Origin: Gnetum montanum
Taxonomy: Eukaryota > Streptophyta > Gnetopsida > Gnetales > Gnetaceae
NCBI GenBank assembly: GCA_015680685.1
Contig: MNCI01005823.1
Location: forward strand, 192,623-256,622
Direction of reading: 5' to 3'
Length of the DNA stretch: 64,000 bases
This document shows positions 23,700 through 33,295 of the stretch, in pieces; position 1 is the stretch's first letter; each line of letters starts with the position of its first letter. The notes beneath the pieces are model-generated. The model was not told the origin of the DNA. It made no database searches and saw only the letters and a program-made list of their open reading frames with translations. Position numbers and translations under genes: made by a program.

Positions 23700-25560
23700 A
23701 ATTCCAAAGGCTAAGAGGGCAAAGTTATTTCTGAAAAGGACCATCAATTTCATAGGTAGATCCACAAAATCTTGCAAGTATAGGTACTCAAATTCATGTG
23801 GTAAATAGACTTAATATTTTGGTTAATGTTATTATGAGTGGGAGCTAGTTTTCAGCCTTATTTCCTAATGCTACCCAACCCAATCAAGTATCCATGACTG
23901 TTGGTATGCCTACTAAAATTGGATTTGGTACATTTGTTTTAACTTCTAGAAGTCAATTGGATTATACTCCATCCACACAAATGGTTGGTCCATTCTATCG
24001 TTCTCAATAGTTCCTTCATAAGTCAATGCTATGTACTATGCTAATACTCCTAATTATCCTTTTGATATTGTTCATCAACAAAATTTACAAGCTAATTAGT
24101 AGAATTTGTTGAATGCTTTAACACATGTTTCCCAACATACATTGGCACCATTACCTAATCAACTAATTTCTCATTCTCTTCCTATTCCAACACAAGTATC
24201 TTTCATATCAAATATTTTTTCTATAGTTTCTCAATTGGGACAACTTGGTGTACTTATGAATTATCCTAATATGACTCAATTCATCAACTGGTAGCATAAC
24301 CTACCATTCCTTTTAATCCAAAACATGTTCCTATGTCTTGTAATACAACTGTTCTACCCCTAGTGCCATATCAAACTACATTTATGCAAGTACCCCAACA
24401 ACCCTATTCTAATACTCAATCATTAATACATATTCCTCAAAGTTTTCAATCGATATTCAATGTGCAGACTTCTCAAACATAATCTATGCCTTCACCATAA
24501 ATTCCACATCAAGGATTGCACCAACTACCACACACATTACCTCATCATTGAGTGCCCCCAGGCAACCAATTTAATCAATTTTTACAATTTCAAAATCAAG
24601 TTCATTATCATGAAATGCCTAATTAACTTTCATTAAAGGATTTAATGGGGAGGAAATCAATAGCTACTCTCTCTCTCCTTTTTTTATCTACTAGACAAGA
24701 TGTTGAGATTAAAAATTTATCAACATTTTCTCAATTCTATGGTATAGATGATGAACATCCATATCATCATATACAAGCATTTAAAACATTGATAGTTACA
24801 TGTGGTAATAACACTACAAAATGTATTAAAATGAGTGTCTTTCCTCTTACATTTAGAGATTGTGTGTTATCATGGTATAGATTGGTAAAATAATATTCTA
24901 TTCAACTATGGGAAGGTTTTAAGGATGAGTTTTAAAATTGATTTTTATCTTCTGCAAAAATCCACTTATATAAGAAACAATTTTTAGGCTTTCAACAAAA
25001 AGAAAATGAAACTTATGAACAAGCTTGTGAGTGTTTTAAAGACATTAGTACAAGGAACCTTGATCATGATTTTTTAGAATGTCAATTATTAGGATTTTTT
25101 TGATGGTTTGACATCTATCACATGGTAGAGTATTGATTTTTCTTGTGGTGGTATAATTATGAGAATGACATTGGAAGTAGCTTTTGTTACGTTAGATCAA
25201 ATAGTGGGTTAGAGCAAAAGTTAGCTTGTGAATAAAAAAGCCAATATGTTAGAACATATAGTTATGATAGGATTGGAAAAACAAATTAAGGAGCTTAATA
25301 AAAAATGATCATCTCTATCTATGTCATCTAATGATAGTATGCAAGGCCAATCTTTCTAGTGTCCACAATAAACGTCATTAGTTCATGTGAATGAGGGAAT
25401 TTATAACACTAACCAATCATAGGATAGAGGTATGGATTTTTCTTATGCTTGTATAATTCATAAGAATATTGACCACAATGTTCATTATTGTCCCATTTTA
25501 CCCTTCATTAAAGAACAAGCTAATGTTGTAGGCAGTTAAGATGGATAGGGGAGAAGTGTA
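23700..25560 (+). pseudogene. gag: Element D gag (decayed)
   Basis: A Gln/Asn/Pro-rich amino-terminal part (about 23800-24600; SQLDYTPSTQMVGPFYRSQ) leads to a capsid domain at 24645-25200: FYGIDDEHPYHHIQAFKTL, FPLTFRDCVLSWY, ENETYEQACECFKDI, then LECQLLGFF. A Cys/His stretch (YACIIHKNIDHNVHYC, about 25447-25494) looks like a degraded zinc knuckle. In-frame stops follow SWYRLVK at 24891 and recur after it; a frameshift lies near 25095. The wording is close to Athila-type gag. Confidence 0.72.
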
Positions 25561-26144
25561 ACTTCACAAGCTAGGGGATGGAATTCTAAAAAAATCCAAA
25601 ATTTTCAGTCATGTCCTCCATTTTGGTCCAATTATCCAAATTATAATAACAATTTCAACCATTCTTGGAGACCTAATGAAACCCATGAGTTTAAATAGCA
25701 AATGCTACAACAAAATGAAAACTTACAACATACTTTGTAGCAACAAAATGATCATTTAAGTAAGCTTATTCAAGTCTTACAACCTAAGGACATATTAGTA
25801 GAACAAATAGAAAGAAATACTAAGAATCAAGGAAGACAAGAATTACATATAGTTTTGTCATCCAATAGTGACCAATGTAATGTAGTGACTAGCAATAGAA
25901 GAGTTATCTTCAAACTTCTTTTCAGACGATTGTTAAGAACAAAGAATTAGAGGAGGAATCTGAAAGAATCGTTGCAAAGAAAGTTTCTATGAAGGAAGTT
26001 CCTAATTTAAAGATTCCTTAGAAGGAAATCATTAATTCTTCTTTTCTACAAGCACGTTTTTCTCATAGATTAGAATCAAATGAGTTGATGATAAGTAACT
26101 TGAGAACCTTTTTAAAGATGTCACCCTACATGTTTCATTATTAA
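25561..26144 (+). other. Element D gag-pol linker
   Basis: This is a degenerate Asn/Gln-rich linker with many stops (QQNENLQHT, QQNDHLSKLIQVLQ, about 25705-25785). No separate gene is evident. Confidence 0.5.
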
Positions 26145-26325
26145 GAGCAATTGAAGATACCCCTCCAAAATGCAAAGTATCTTAAGGAACATTATGTTAT
26201 GAAAAAAATTAAAATACCTAAGCATGTTAACCTTACTGAAAGTATCACAAATATTTTGAAGGCTAGAATGTCTAAAAAGGCAATAGATCCTAGTAGTCCT
26301 ACGATTGCTTGCATGATTTTGTTCT
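26145..26325 (+). pseudogene. PR: Element D protease upstream segment (truncated)
   Basis: QLKIPLQNAKYLKEHYVMKK and SKKAIDPSSPTIACMI resemble the conserved segment just before the protease active site in Athila-type polyproteins (a Lys-rich run, then KYKDPGxPTI-like wording). The active site itself is missing: the sequence passes directly into the RT palm at about 26328. Confidence 0.6.
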
Positions 26326-26327
26326 TT

Positions 26328-26920
26328 TCTTGATGGTTTTAGTGGTTATAATCATATTTCAACTACCATAGAAGATTAACATAAAATAATGTTTACTACA
26401 TTATGGAGGACATTTGCATTTTGACATATGCCCTCTGGGTTATATAATCCTCTTACTATATTTCCAAGGCCTATGACATCTATTTTTTCAAATTTGAATG
26501 ATTCATTTCTTAAGGTTTTTATGAGTGATTTTCAGTCTATGGTGATTCATTCTCTGATGTCTTGCATCATCTTGAATTAGTCTTGCATAGGTGTATTGAT
26601 GAGGATCTTAGATTATCTTGGGAAAAGTGTCATTTCATGGTCTCCTTTAGTGTTGTGTTAGGTCACATTGTGAGTAAGAATGGAATTTCGGTATATCCTA
26701 AAAAAACAATGGCTATTTCCCATCTTACTCCTCCCATTAATGTGAAAGGTTTACATGCATTTCAGGGACATGCTAGTTTTTATAAATGATTTATCAAATA
26801 TTTTTCATTGATTATTCAACCATTGGTAAAATTTTTACAAAAAGATGTTGTTTTTAAGTTAATTGAAGATTACTAAAATGCATTTGAAACATTAAAACCA
26901 AAGCTTTTTTGAGCACCAAT
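26328..26920 (+). pseudogene. RT: Element D reverse transcriptase, palm onwards
   Basis: The region starts at the first palm motif (DGFSGYNHISTTIED) and runs through TFAFxHMPSGLYNP and IFSNLNDSFLKVFMSDF. Here the usual second-to-last Asp of the D-D pair is Ser. The reading then shifts frame into WEKCHFMVSFSVVLGHIVSKNGIS (written across 26616-26685) and FQGHASFYK. Fingers and the protease active site are absent, an internal deletion of probably more than 1 kb at about 26326. Stops at 26577, 26787 and 26874 occur in the frames used. Confidence 0.75.
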
Positions 26921-27420
26921 ATTATAGGAACTTGATTGGAGCAAAGATTTTGAGCTTATGATAGATGCCTCAGATTTTGTAATTGGAGTTGTATTGGATC
27001 AACATAATGATAATGTTCCATATGTTATTTATTATATTTCTAAGACATTGACCCCTACTCCAATTAATTAGCCTACTATAAAAAAAGAGATGTTAGCAGT
27101 TGTATATAGTTTACATAAATTTAATTATTATTTAATTAGTTTTTGCACTATAGTATTTATTGATCATCCTACTATTAAATATTTGCATAATAAACAAATC
27201 AAAAGTTCAGGATTAATTTGTTGGTGTCTTTTGATGCGAGAATTCAATTTGGTGATTCATGATAAGAAGGGATTTGAAAATTTAATGGTAGGTCATTTGT
27301 CCATATTGGAACATAATGTAGATTTGAAGACATTTAACACATTTAATGATGCATTTCTAGATGTGCACCTATATGCCTGTTGGGCTAGGGCTATTATTTC
27401 TATGGTTCCAAATCCTTAGT
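26921..27420 (+). pseudogene. RH: Element D RNase H (decayed)
   Basis: FELMIDASDFVIGVVLDQ (about 26950-27005), VIYYISKTLTPTPIN, KKEMLAVVYSLHKFNYYL and VFIDHPTIKYLHNK match gypsy RNase H. The end reads GFENLMVGHLSILE where VVADHLSRLE-like wording is usual, so the last catalytic Asp is replaced. Confidence 0.75.
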
Positions 27421-27961
27421 ATGTAGATATTGCTAATTATTTAGCTATATGCAAACTACTAAAGTCTTGGACTAAAGGATAAAAATTAGCCTTTATCATC
27501 AAGGCATAATAGTTCATTTGGAAAGATCAATTCATGTATAACATTTTCAAAGATTAGATCATTCAATAATGTCTACCAGAACAAGAACAATATGAGGTGA
27601 TTTCTTTCAACCATGATGAAGTGTGTGGAGATCAATTTGCAACTGAGAAAACTTCATGCAAACTCTTTGCTAGTTTTTATTGGCCTACTTTTTTAAAAGA
27701 TACTTATGCATATTGTAAGAGATGTGATCAATTCTAGCAAATGGAAGGACTCATAAGATAGCAAGACATGTCATTGTTACCTGTCTTGGTGGAGTGTGAG
27801 CCCTTCGATTGTTAGGACATTGATTTCATGGGCCCTTTTCCTTCAAGAAGCTCTTGTAAGTATATCTTAGTTTCCATTAATTATGTTACCAAATGGATTT
27901 TGGAAAAAAAAAAACTAGGCATGATGATGCAAAAATGATAGTTAGGTTCTTGAGAAAGACT
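27421..27961 (+). pseudogene. IN: Element D integrase, amino-terminal part (cut by A2)
   Basis: HDEVCGDQFATEKTSCKLFASFYWP and YAYCKRCDQF form the degraded HHCC region, followed by DIDFMGPFPS and VSINYVTKWI, the first core segment with its Asp. The reading ends at 27961, where the A2 LTR starts, so the second and third catalytic residues are not present here. Confidence 0.7.
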
Positions 27962-29511
27962 TGATGAGTGGTGAGGTACCCTTAGACTCAACCATATGAA
28001 TACGAGCGTTTCACGTGCGATCTGGTTAAACTCCAAGGACTAAGTACTTATGCGCCCTAATGGAACACTTAAGGTTAATCAATCGTTGTCTTCCCAAACT
28101 TGTATTGTCATGGTTGTATGGTTAAGTAAGCTTGGGGTATATGATTTTTATATCTTTTATCTTTTAATGTATTTATGCTAATAGGGAAAGGTGAAGAGGA
28201 CTAAGTGACTAACTAATATTAACTATTCACTAACTAAGTTCTAATTGATCCTAACACTATTATCCATTCCCACTTGCTACACACACCCTGAACCAGTGCA
28301 ACGTTGTTGGGATTACCAAACGCTACTCGTTACTAGGTTACCAAGTGTTACACATGTGCTCAAAGCGATCGTACTAAGTGCAATTAACTAAGAAAGTCAA
28401 GGGTTATATAGGAAAGCATTTAAACATTTAACAATAATTAATTGCTATTTAGCTTAGTCCATATGCTACAAGGTTTATCAAAAATTTTGTCTTTATTTCC
28501 ATACACAAATGTATGCTCAAGTACAATTTGCTCGAATAAAGATCTGTTCACTTTAAGACTCCTATTGTGGGCACATGGAAATTATTCTAATTCTAGAATA
28601 GTAAAACTGCTATAGTTTGGCTANCTTGTTTGGCAGCTGAGAGAGAAGAGAGAGAAAAGAAGAAGAAGTGTTGTTGCCAATGCCAAAATTGCACCTTTCG
28701 TTGTGCATCCATAGCCATGCCATCAATATTGTTCCTTGCATGACTATTCTAGCACCAATCCATCCTAAGTGTTTCCTCTAGCACCAGTCCATTGTTGTAT
28801 GATTTCCATCTACACACACAACATAGTCACATATTAGCAAGGATAAATAAATCACAATGCAATCAATACCTTGCCTCACTGTATGGTCTATTGGGTGAGT
28901 TGTGATATGGCTAATACGGATTCTAGAGATATAACAGTGGGGACTACCAAAGGTGTAAGGTGTAGGAGTTAGGAGAAAATTGAAAAAAAATTGGAAAAAT
29001 TGGACCAGGTCCTCCATGACTAATAGCGATCCTCCAGTAGCGATAGAATGGAAAAATATAAGGAATAAGAAAGATGGAGAAAAAGAAAAAACAACAATGC
29101 TGATAAAATGGATGTTAGAGGTGGAAATGAACAAAATAAATGTTAATTGTGGAGATGTTTAAAGGAAAGAAGTTAACTGATGCACCAAATATGAATGCCA
29201 GTGGGTCCTCCCCAAAGTAGGCTCATGCCCTTAATGCCCTAGGAGTCCCACATTCAAAGAGTCTGTAGGCTCTAAAAATTTCATTTGGAAGCAAGAGTTA
29301 AAGTCTTAACCACAAGAATTTATTAAGAAAGAAAACAATGCATCAGCCAAAATATGGACTATTGATACAACTAGAAATGAGGTGGAAAATGGNTTCTAGA
29401 ATAGTAAAACTGCTATAGTTTGGCTAAGGGTCTAAGTCTAACTGCCTAAAGCAAGGGAAGCCACCTCTTATTTATAAATAATAAGATGGGACACAATATC
29501 ATAGCTCATCA
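27962..29511 (-). repeat. Element A2 3' LTR with an internal assembly duplication
   Basis: Read on the minus strand it begins TGATGAGCTATG (29511) and ends CTCATCA (27962), like the A LTRs, with a TATA box near 29470. Apparent length is 1550 bp. Removing the suspect 28624-29426 stretch gives 747 bp, in line with 811 and 887 bp for the A LTRs. The GATATC repeat is reduced to a single ACAATATCATAGCTCATCA. Confidence 0.8.
28624..29426. other. Probable assembly artefact: contig inserted within the LTR
   Basis: Bases 28625-29392 are repeated exactly at 29698-30465. Bases 28591-28623 are repeated exactly at 29394-29426. Single Ns (28624, 29393) mark both joins. The content of 28625-29392 is 3' noncoding sequence of the element and does not belong inside an LTR. 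The simplest reading is a redundant small contig placed in a gap. Confidence 0.85.
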
Positions 29512-30496
29512 TATCCCCATGACTAAATGAAAACTCATCCTCGAGTTCCTTACAAAATATTGGGAAGGTATGGGATTATTGACTTGAATGACACTAATGG
29601 TGAATGGGTGACATGTGAACGGATCATCATTACAATACATGGAAATACTAGAATTCATGACAACAAGAGTGAACACTATACACATTTGACATCTAGCCTT
29701 GTTTGGCAGCTGAGAGAGAAGAGAGAGAAAAGAAGAAGAAGTGTTGTTGCCAATGCCAAAATTGCACCTTTCGTTGTGCATCCATAGCCATGCCATCAAT
29801 ATTGTTCCTTGCATGACTATTCTAGCACCAATCCATCCTAAGTGTTTCCTCTAGCACCAGTCCATTGTTGTATGATTTCCATCTACACACACAACATAGT
29901 CACATATTAGCAAGGATAAATAAATCACAATGCAATCAATACCTTGCCTCACTGTATGGTCTATTGGGTGAGTTGTGATATGGCTAATACGGATTCTAGA
30001 GATATAACAGTGGGGACTACCAAAGGTGTAAGGTGTAGGAGTTAGGAGAAAATTGAAAAAAAATTGGAAAAATTGGACCAGGTCCTCCATGACTAATAGC
30101 GATCCTCCAGTAGCGATAGAATGGAAAAATATAAGGAATAAGAAAGATGGAGAAAAAGAAAAAACAACAATGCTGATAAAATGGATGTTAGAGGTGGAAA
30201 TGAACAAAATAAATGTTAATTGTGGAGATGTTTAAAGGAAAGAAGTTAACTGATGCACCAAATATGAATGCCAGTGGGTCCTCCCCAAAGTAGGCTCATG
30301 CCCTTAATGCCCTAGGAGTCCCACATTCAAAGAGTCTGTAGGCTCTAAAAATTTCATTTGGAAGCAAGAGTTAAAGTCTTAACCACAAGAATTTATTAAG
30401 AAAGAAAACAATGCATCAGCCAAAATATGGACTATTGATACAACTAGAAATGAGGTGGAAAATGGAGAAAGAATTATGGAAAGAAGAGGATGGAAC
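29512..30496 (-). other. Element A2 3' noncoding region
   Basis: Reverse complement of this stretch follows element A 19700-20718 block by block, including the GAGGCAAGGTATxxATTG block, the AACTCGAGGACGAGTTTTCA block and the GGGGGTA polypurine tract. It encodes nothing recognisable. Confidence 0.78.
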
Positions 30497-30497
30497 N

Positions 30498-31106
30498 AAG
30501 CACTTGTTTAAATTTTTTAGGAGTTCCCAACTTTTCCAAATTGATGTTTTTAGGTTAAGGTTTGGAAGTTGGTGATGCTCTTGCTCCAATATATCTATGC
30601 TTTTGACGAGAGCGTAAGTTGTTCCCCTAGTTAGTTCCATGCACGTTGGTGAGTTGCTCTCTTGATCAGCTATCAACCACTGGGTGTCTTCTTGTTGTGT
30701 GGTTGCTACATATAGGCACTTTTGTATGTTAATTTCTTGGACACACCAGTTGCATGCAGGTAATGTTGAAAATTTCTATACACAATCACACCCTGTATCA
30801 TTATATGTGATGCATGGAAATTTCTTCTGCTTGATCTTCCCAAAAGTGTTTTCCTTAGATATTTTGAGGGAAAGATTGTGGATTCCTAGGCATGTGTTTA
30901 TGGTACTTAGTCATGCCCTTCCTATTATTATTGGGAAGTCCCCTTTTTCATTGTTTACTTGTATTATTGGGAAATTAGCTAGGTATGACCACCCACACAC
31001 AGTGGTAATGATGTCCTCCACTAGTCCCAAGGGAACAGTGATGGACTAGTTAGCCAGATCTAAGCGAATATTGCTCTTCTTTAGTGGAGGCAGGTTGAAG
31101 GCTTTA
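30498..31106 (-). pseudogene. PR: Element A2 protease and start of RT linker
   Basis: On the minus strand: ITVPLGLVEDIITTV, LANFPIIQV and FPIIIGRAWLSTINTCLGI (about 31050-30880), the carboxy-terminal half of a plant gypsy retropepsin. An acidic linker follows, then LPNLNLKTSIWKSWELLKN (about 30575-30520), equivalent to the linker at 15830 in element A. The active-site half would lie beyond 31106, where B1 inserted. Stops are present. Confidence 0.68.
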
Positions 31107-31606
31107 TGAAACATCCCAAAATTCAAAGACATTCTTACTTCACCAGGTCTTCACAAAACATGTAGCATTACGGTAGTTCTTTGGGAGATGGATGCTCTGA
31201 TTTTTAGACTGTTTGCTTTGGCAAGTTTTCTAAGTCAAGGAGTCTTGCTATGCTACACTATGACATGTAGCGTAGCAAACATCAGAAGATGTTTGTAGAA
31301 GCACAATGCTATGCTATGGTGTGCTACGCAGCATAGCATAGCATAGCAAAAGCTAGACAATTAGCCCCCTCACCTGATTTCAAGTCCTTTGGCAATGTCT
31401 CCTTCCATCAGAAAGCAGTGAACTTGGCCGACATTAGGTCATGTTTGCTGCTACACTATGCTTAGCTACATGGCACAGTGAGGCATAGCAATTTTGTGGA
31501 AGTTGACAGAAGGCAACTCAATGTGCAGGATCAACAAGTTCACAAAATTCATAGTGCAAAAGGCAAAGTTCACAGATTAGCGATGATTTTTGCGACTAAG
31601 GCCAGT

Positions 31607-31643
31607 CGCTATGCTACGCTACGCTACGTAGGGTAGCATAGCG
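31607..31643. repeat. Inverted repeat of the GCTATGCTAC motif in the B1 LTR
   Basis: cgctatgctac (31607-31617) pairs with gtagcatagcg (31633-31643), an 11-bp stem around a 15-base loop that itself holds GCTACGCTACGTAG. Similar clusters lie at 31300-31345, 31440-31490 and 31715-31760, and in the B2 LTRs near 39500-39530, 39840-39865 and 56270-56305. Confidence 0.75.
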
Positions 31644-31950
31644 TAGCAAACATACAATGAACAGCCTACATGTTTCAAAGGCTTTCTACACATGCAACAA
31701 GACACATAACAAGACACTATGCTATGCCAACATGCTACGCTACAAAGCATAGCAAAGTGGCAAGTGGTTATGCGATGTTAATGCACCTCACCTAATTGCA
31801 CCGTTGTTCTTATTGCATAATTACAACATCGTAGGCTCGTAATTACAGCGTGGTAGGTTTGCCCAACAATCATGCAGGCATGTGTAGCATGGACAGGTCA
31901 GCATAGGTCCAAGGCACGTGGTGTTCAAACTACACCTCTCACGCGCCCTG

Positions 31951-31963
31951 GGTCCTATAAATA
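31951..31963 (+). promoter_or_regulatory. TATA box of element B1 LTR
   Basis: GGTCCTATAAATA is conserved in the B2 LTRs (minus strand, about 39175-39187 and 55624-55634). Its position about 850 bp into the LTR fits a U3 promoter. Confidence 0.65.
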
Positions 31964-32667
31964 TCCCATTGAGTGATGCTTAAACTCTCTCTCTAGCTCT
32001 CTTTGTCTTTTCACGCTCTAGGGAACATTGTCTCTTTGGACTTTTGGCACTTTTGACATCCCCCTTTTTCAAATATTTTCAGTCCCCAGTCTATTTTCTC
32101 GGTAATCTGGTCAGCTAACAGTTTGGTTGGCTGACGAGCAAAAGGTTGGCACTGTAATCTCAAGCATTGTAAGCTTTCTGTTTAACATTGTAAACAGTTA
32201 GCATTCTCAACTAGCATCCTATCCTGTTCTTTCCTATTACCTTAGTAGGACCTTGCATTGTTAACGACTGAGCCCGCATTCAAGTGCACAGCCATCTCGT
32301 TCTAACGCCTTGGTTACTCTTGGGATCTCTGCACTTCCTAATGCTATGCAACTGATTGAGTCCATCTTGACAGAGCGAGGTGATAGCTTTGAAGTGTTGT
32401 ATTTTTCTATTGCATTTTACATTGTTTTCTGTTTCCTCTACATTTAAGCATTACTTCGCTTTGTTAGTCTCATTTTCAAATCACACGTTGCAAAAGGTTA
32501 TATAGACACCGACTAAGTCCCTATCTAATTGACCAGACTATTCAGGGTGCCCCATTTTCATCCCATCCAGCATGGCCCTTCTATGGAAACGAGGTCAAGA
32601 CTGCCAACGGCCAATGGCCCCTCGACGTTTTTCCAACCGTCGACATTTTTGGTCGCTATAGTCTTTT

Positions 32668-32684
32668 TGGCGCTAGAAGGAGGG
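32668..32684 (+). other. Element B1 primer binding site
   Basis: tggcgctagaaggaggg starts eight bases after the LTR end. B2 has the identical site and C a one-base variant. Confidence 0.78.
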
Positions 32685-32710
32685 CCTTTTGGTGCCTTCT
32701 TTGTGTGTCA

Positions 32711-33185
32711 CGGTAGTCTTGTAAGCCTTCTGCACCCTGATACACATTAGCGTAAACATGACACACATTTGTGGTTGTTTACATGTCGTGCGGTGTAGAT
32801 CGGTTGTCTCGACGGTTCCTCAGGAGCCCTACAGGACATAAAGCCTCCGATTGCCAATTAACTTACCTCCTTCTCACGATAACCCTATAAGCCTTCTGCA
32901 CCCTAATACGCATCAGCATAAACTTGACACTTATCTGTGGTTGTTTACGCATTGTGCGGTGTAGATCAGTCACCTCGACGGTTCCTTGGGAACCCTATAG
33001 GATGTAAAGCCTCCAGTCGCCAATTGACTTGCATGTCTTATGGTAGTCTTGCACGCGCCCTGTACCCTATTGCGCACTAGCGTAAACACGACATTTTTTG
33101 CAGTTGTTTACGCATCATGTGGTATAGGTCGGTCACCTTAATGGTTCCTTAGGAGCCCAGCAAGACATAAAGCCTTTTTGATTGC
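32711..33185 (+). repeat. B1 leader: three tandem repeats of about 160 bp
   Basis: Copies start near 32711, 32873 and 33041. Each contains CCTTCTGCACCCTxATxC, GTTTACxCATxxTGxGGTxTAG, CGACGGTTCC, GGAGCCCTA and GACATAAAGCC blocks. The GGTTCCTCAGGAGCC block is self-complementary apart from one G/T pair. B2 has about five copies of the same unit, so copy number varies. Confidence 0.8.
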
Positions 33186-33295
33186 CTTTCTTTTTTGTTG
33201 GTTTCCAACTTATTTTCTCTTCTCAGTTCGCAAAACTACTTAGCTTTCTGATTTTCTCACTTTTCGCATCTACAAAACTATCTAGCTTAGTAACA

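Larger units (their letters stand above)
22329..27961 (+). mobile_element. Element D: Athila-like gypsy element, truncated by A2 insertion
   Basis: A 5' LTR, a decayed primer site, gag, a shortened pol and the first part of integrase follow in order on the plus strand. The reading stops at 27961, where the antisense LTR of A2 begins. The rest of integrase and the 3' LTR do not appear in the window, because A2 was itself filled by B1, which runs past the end. RT and RNase H wording (WEKCHFMV, LGHIVSKNGI, FQGHASFY) is Athila-like. Confidence 0.75.
27962..31106 (-). mobile_element. Element A2: antisense relative of element A (partial)
   Basis: On the minus strand this holds, from 31106 downward, a protease/RT junction, a single-N join (30497), a 3' noncoding region matching that of A (30496-29512) and a 3' LTR (29511-27962). 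RT, RNase H and integrase are absent between 30498 and 30496, so about 4 kb is either deleted or lost in assembly. The 5' side is cut by insertion of B1 at 31107. It sits inside the integrase of element D. Confidence 0.8.
31107..32660 (+). repeat. Element B1 5' LTR
   Basis: It begins TGAAACATCCC and ends GGTCGCTATA, equivalent to TGAAACACCC...GGTCGCTACA in B2. A TATA box (TATAAATA) lies at 31956-31963. The U3 half is rich in GCTATGCTACGCTACG-type motifs. It is clearly related to, but well diverged from, the two B2 LTRs, so B1 belongs to an older or sister subfamily. Confidence 0.85.

Noticed and set aside
28778-30235. Two identical pairs of frames (118 and 60 codons) at 28778-29162 and 29851-30235, looking like a duplicated gene
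   Set aside because: The duplication is a probable contig artefact, the sequence is 3' noncoding DNA of element A2, and neither frame resembles a protein family.
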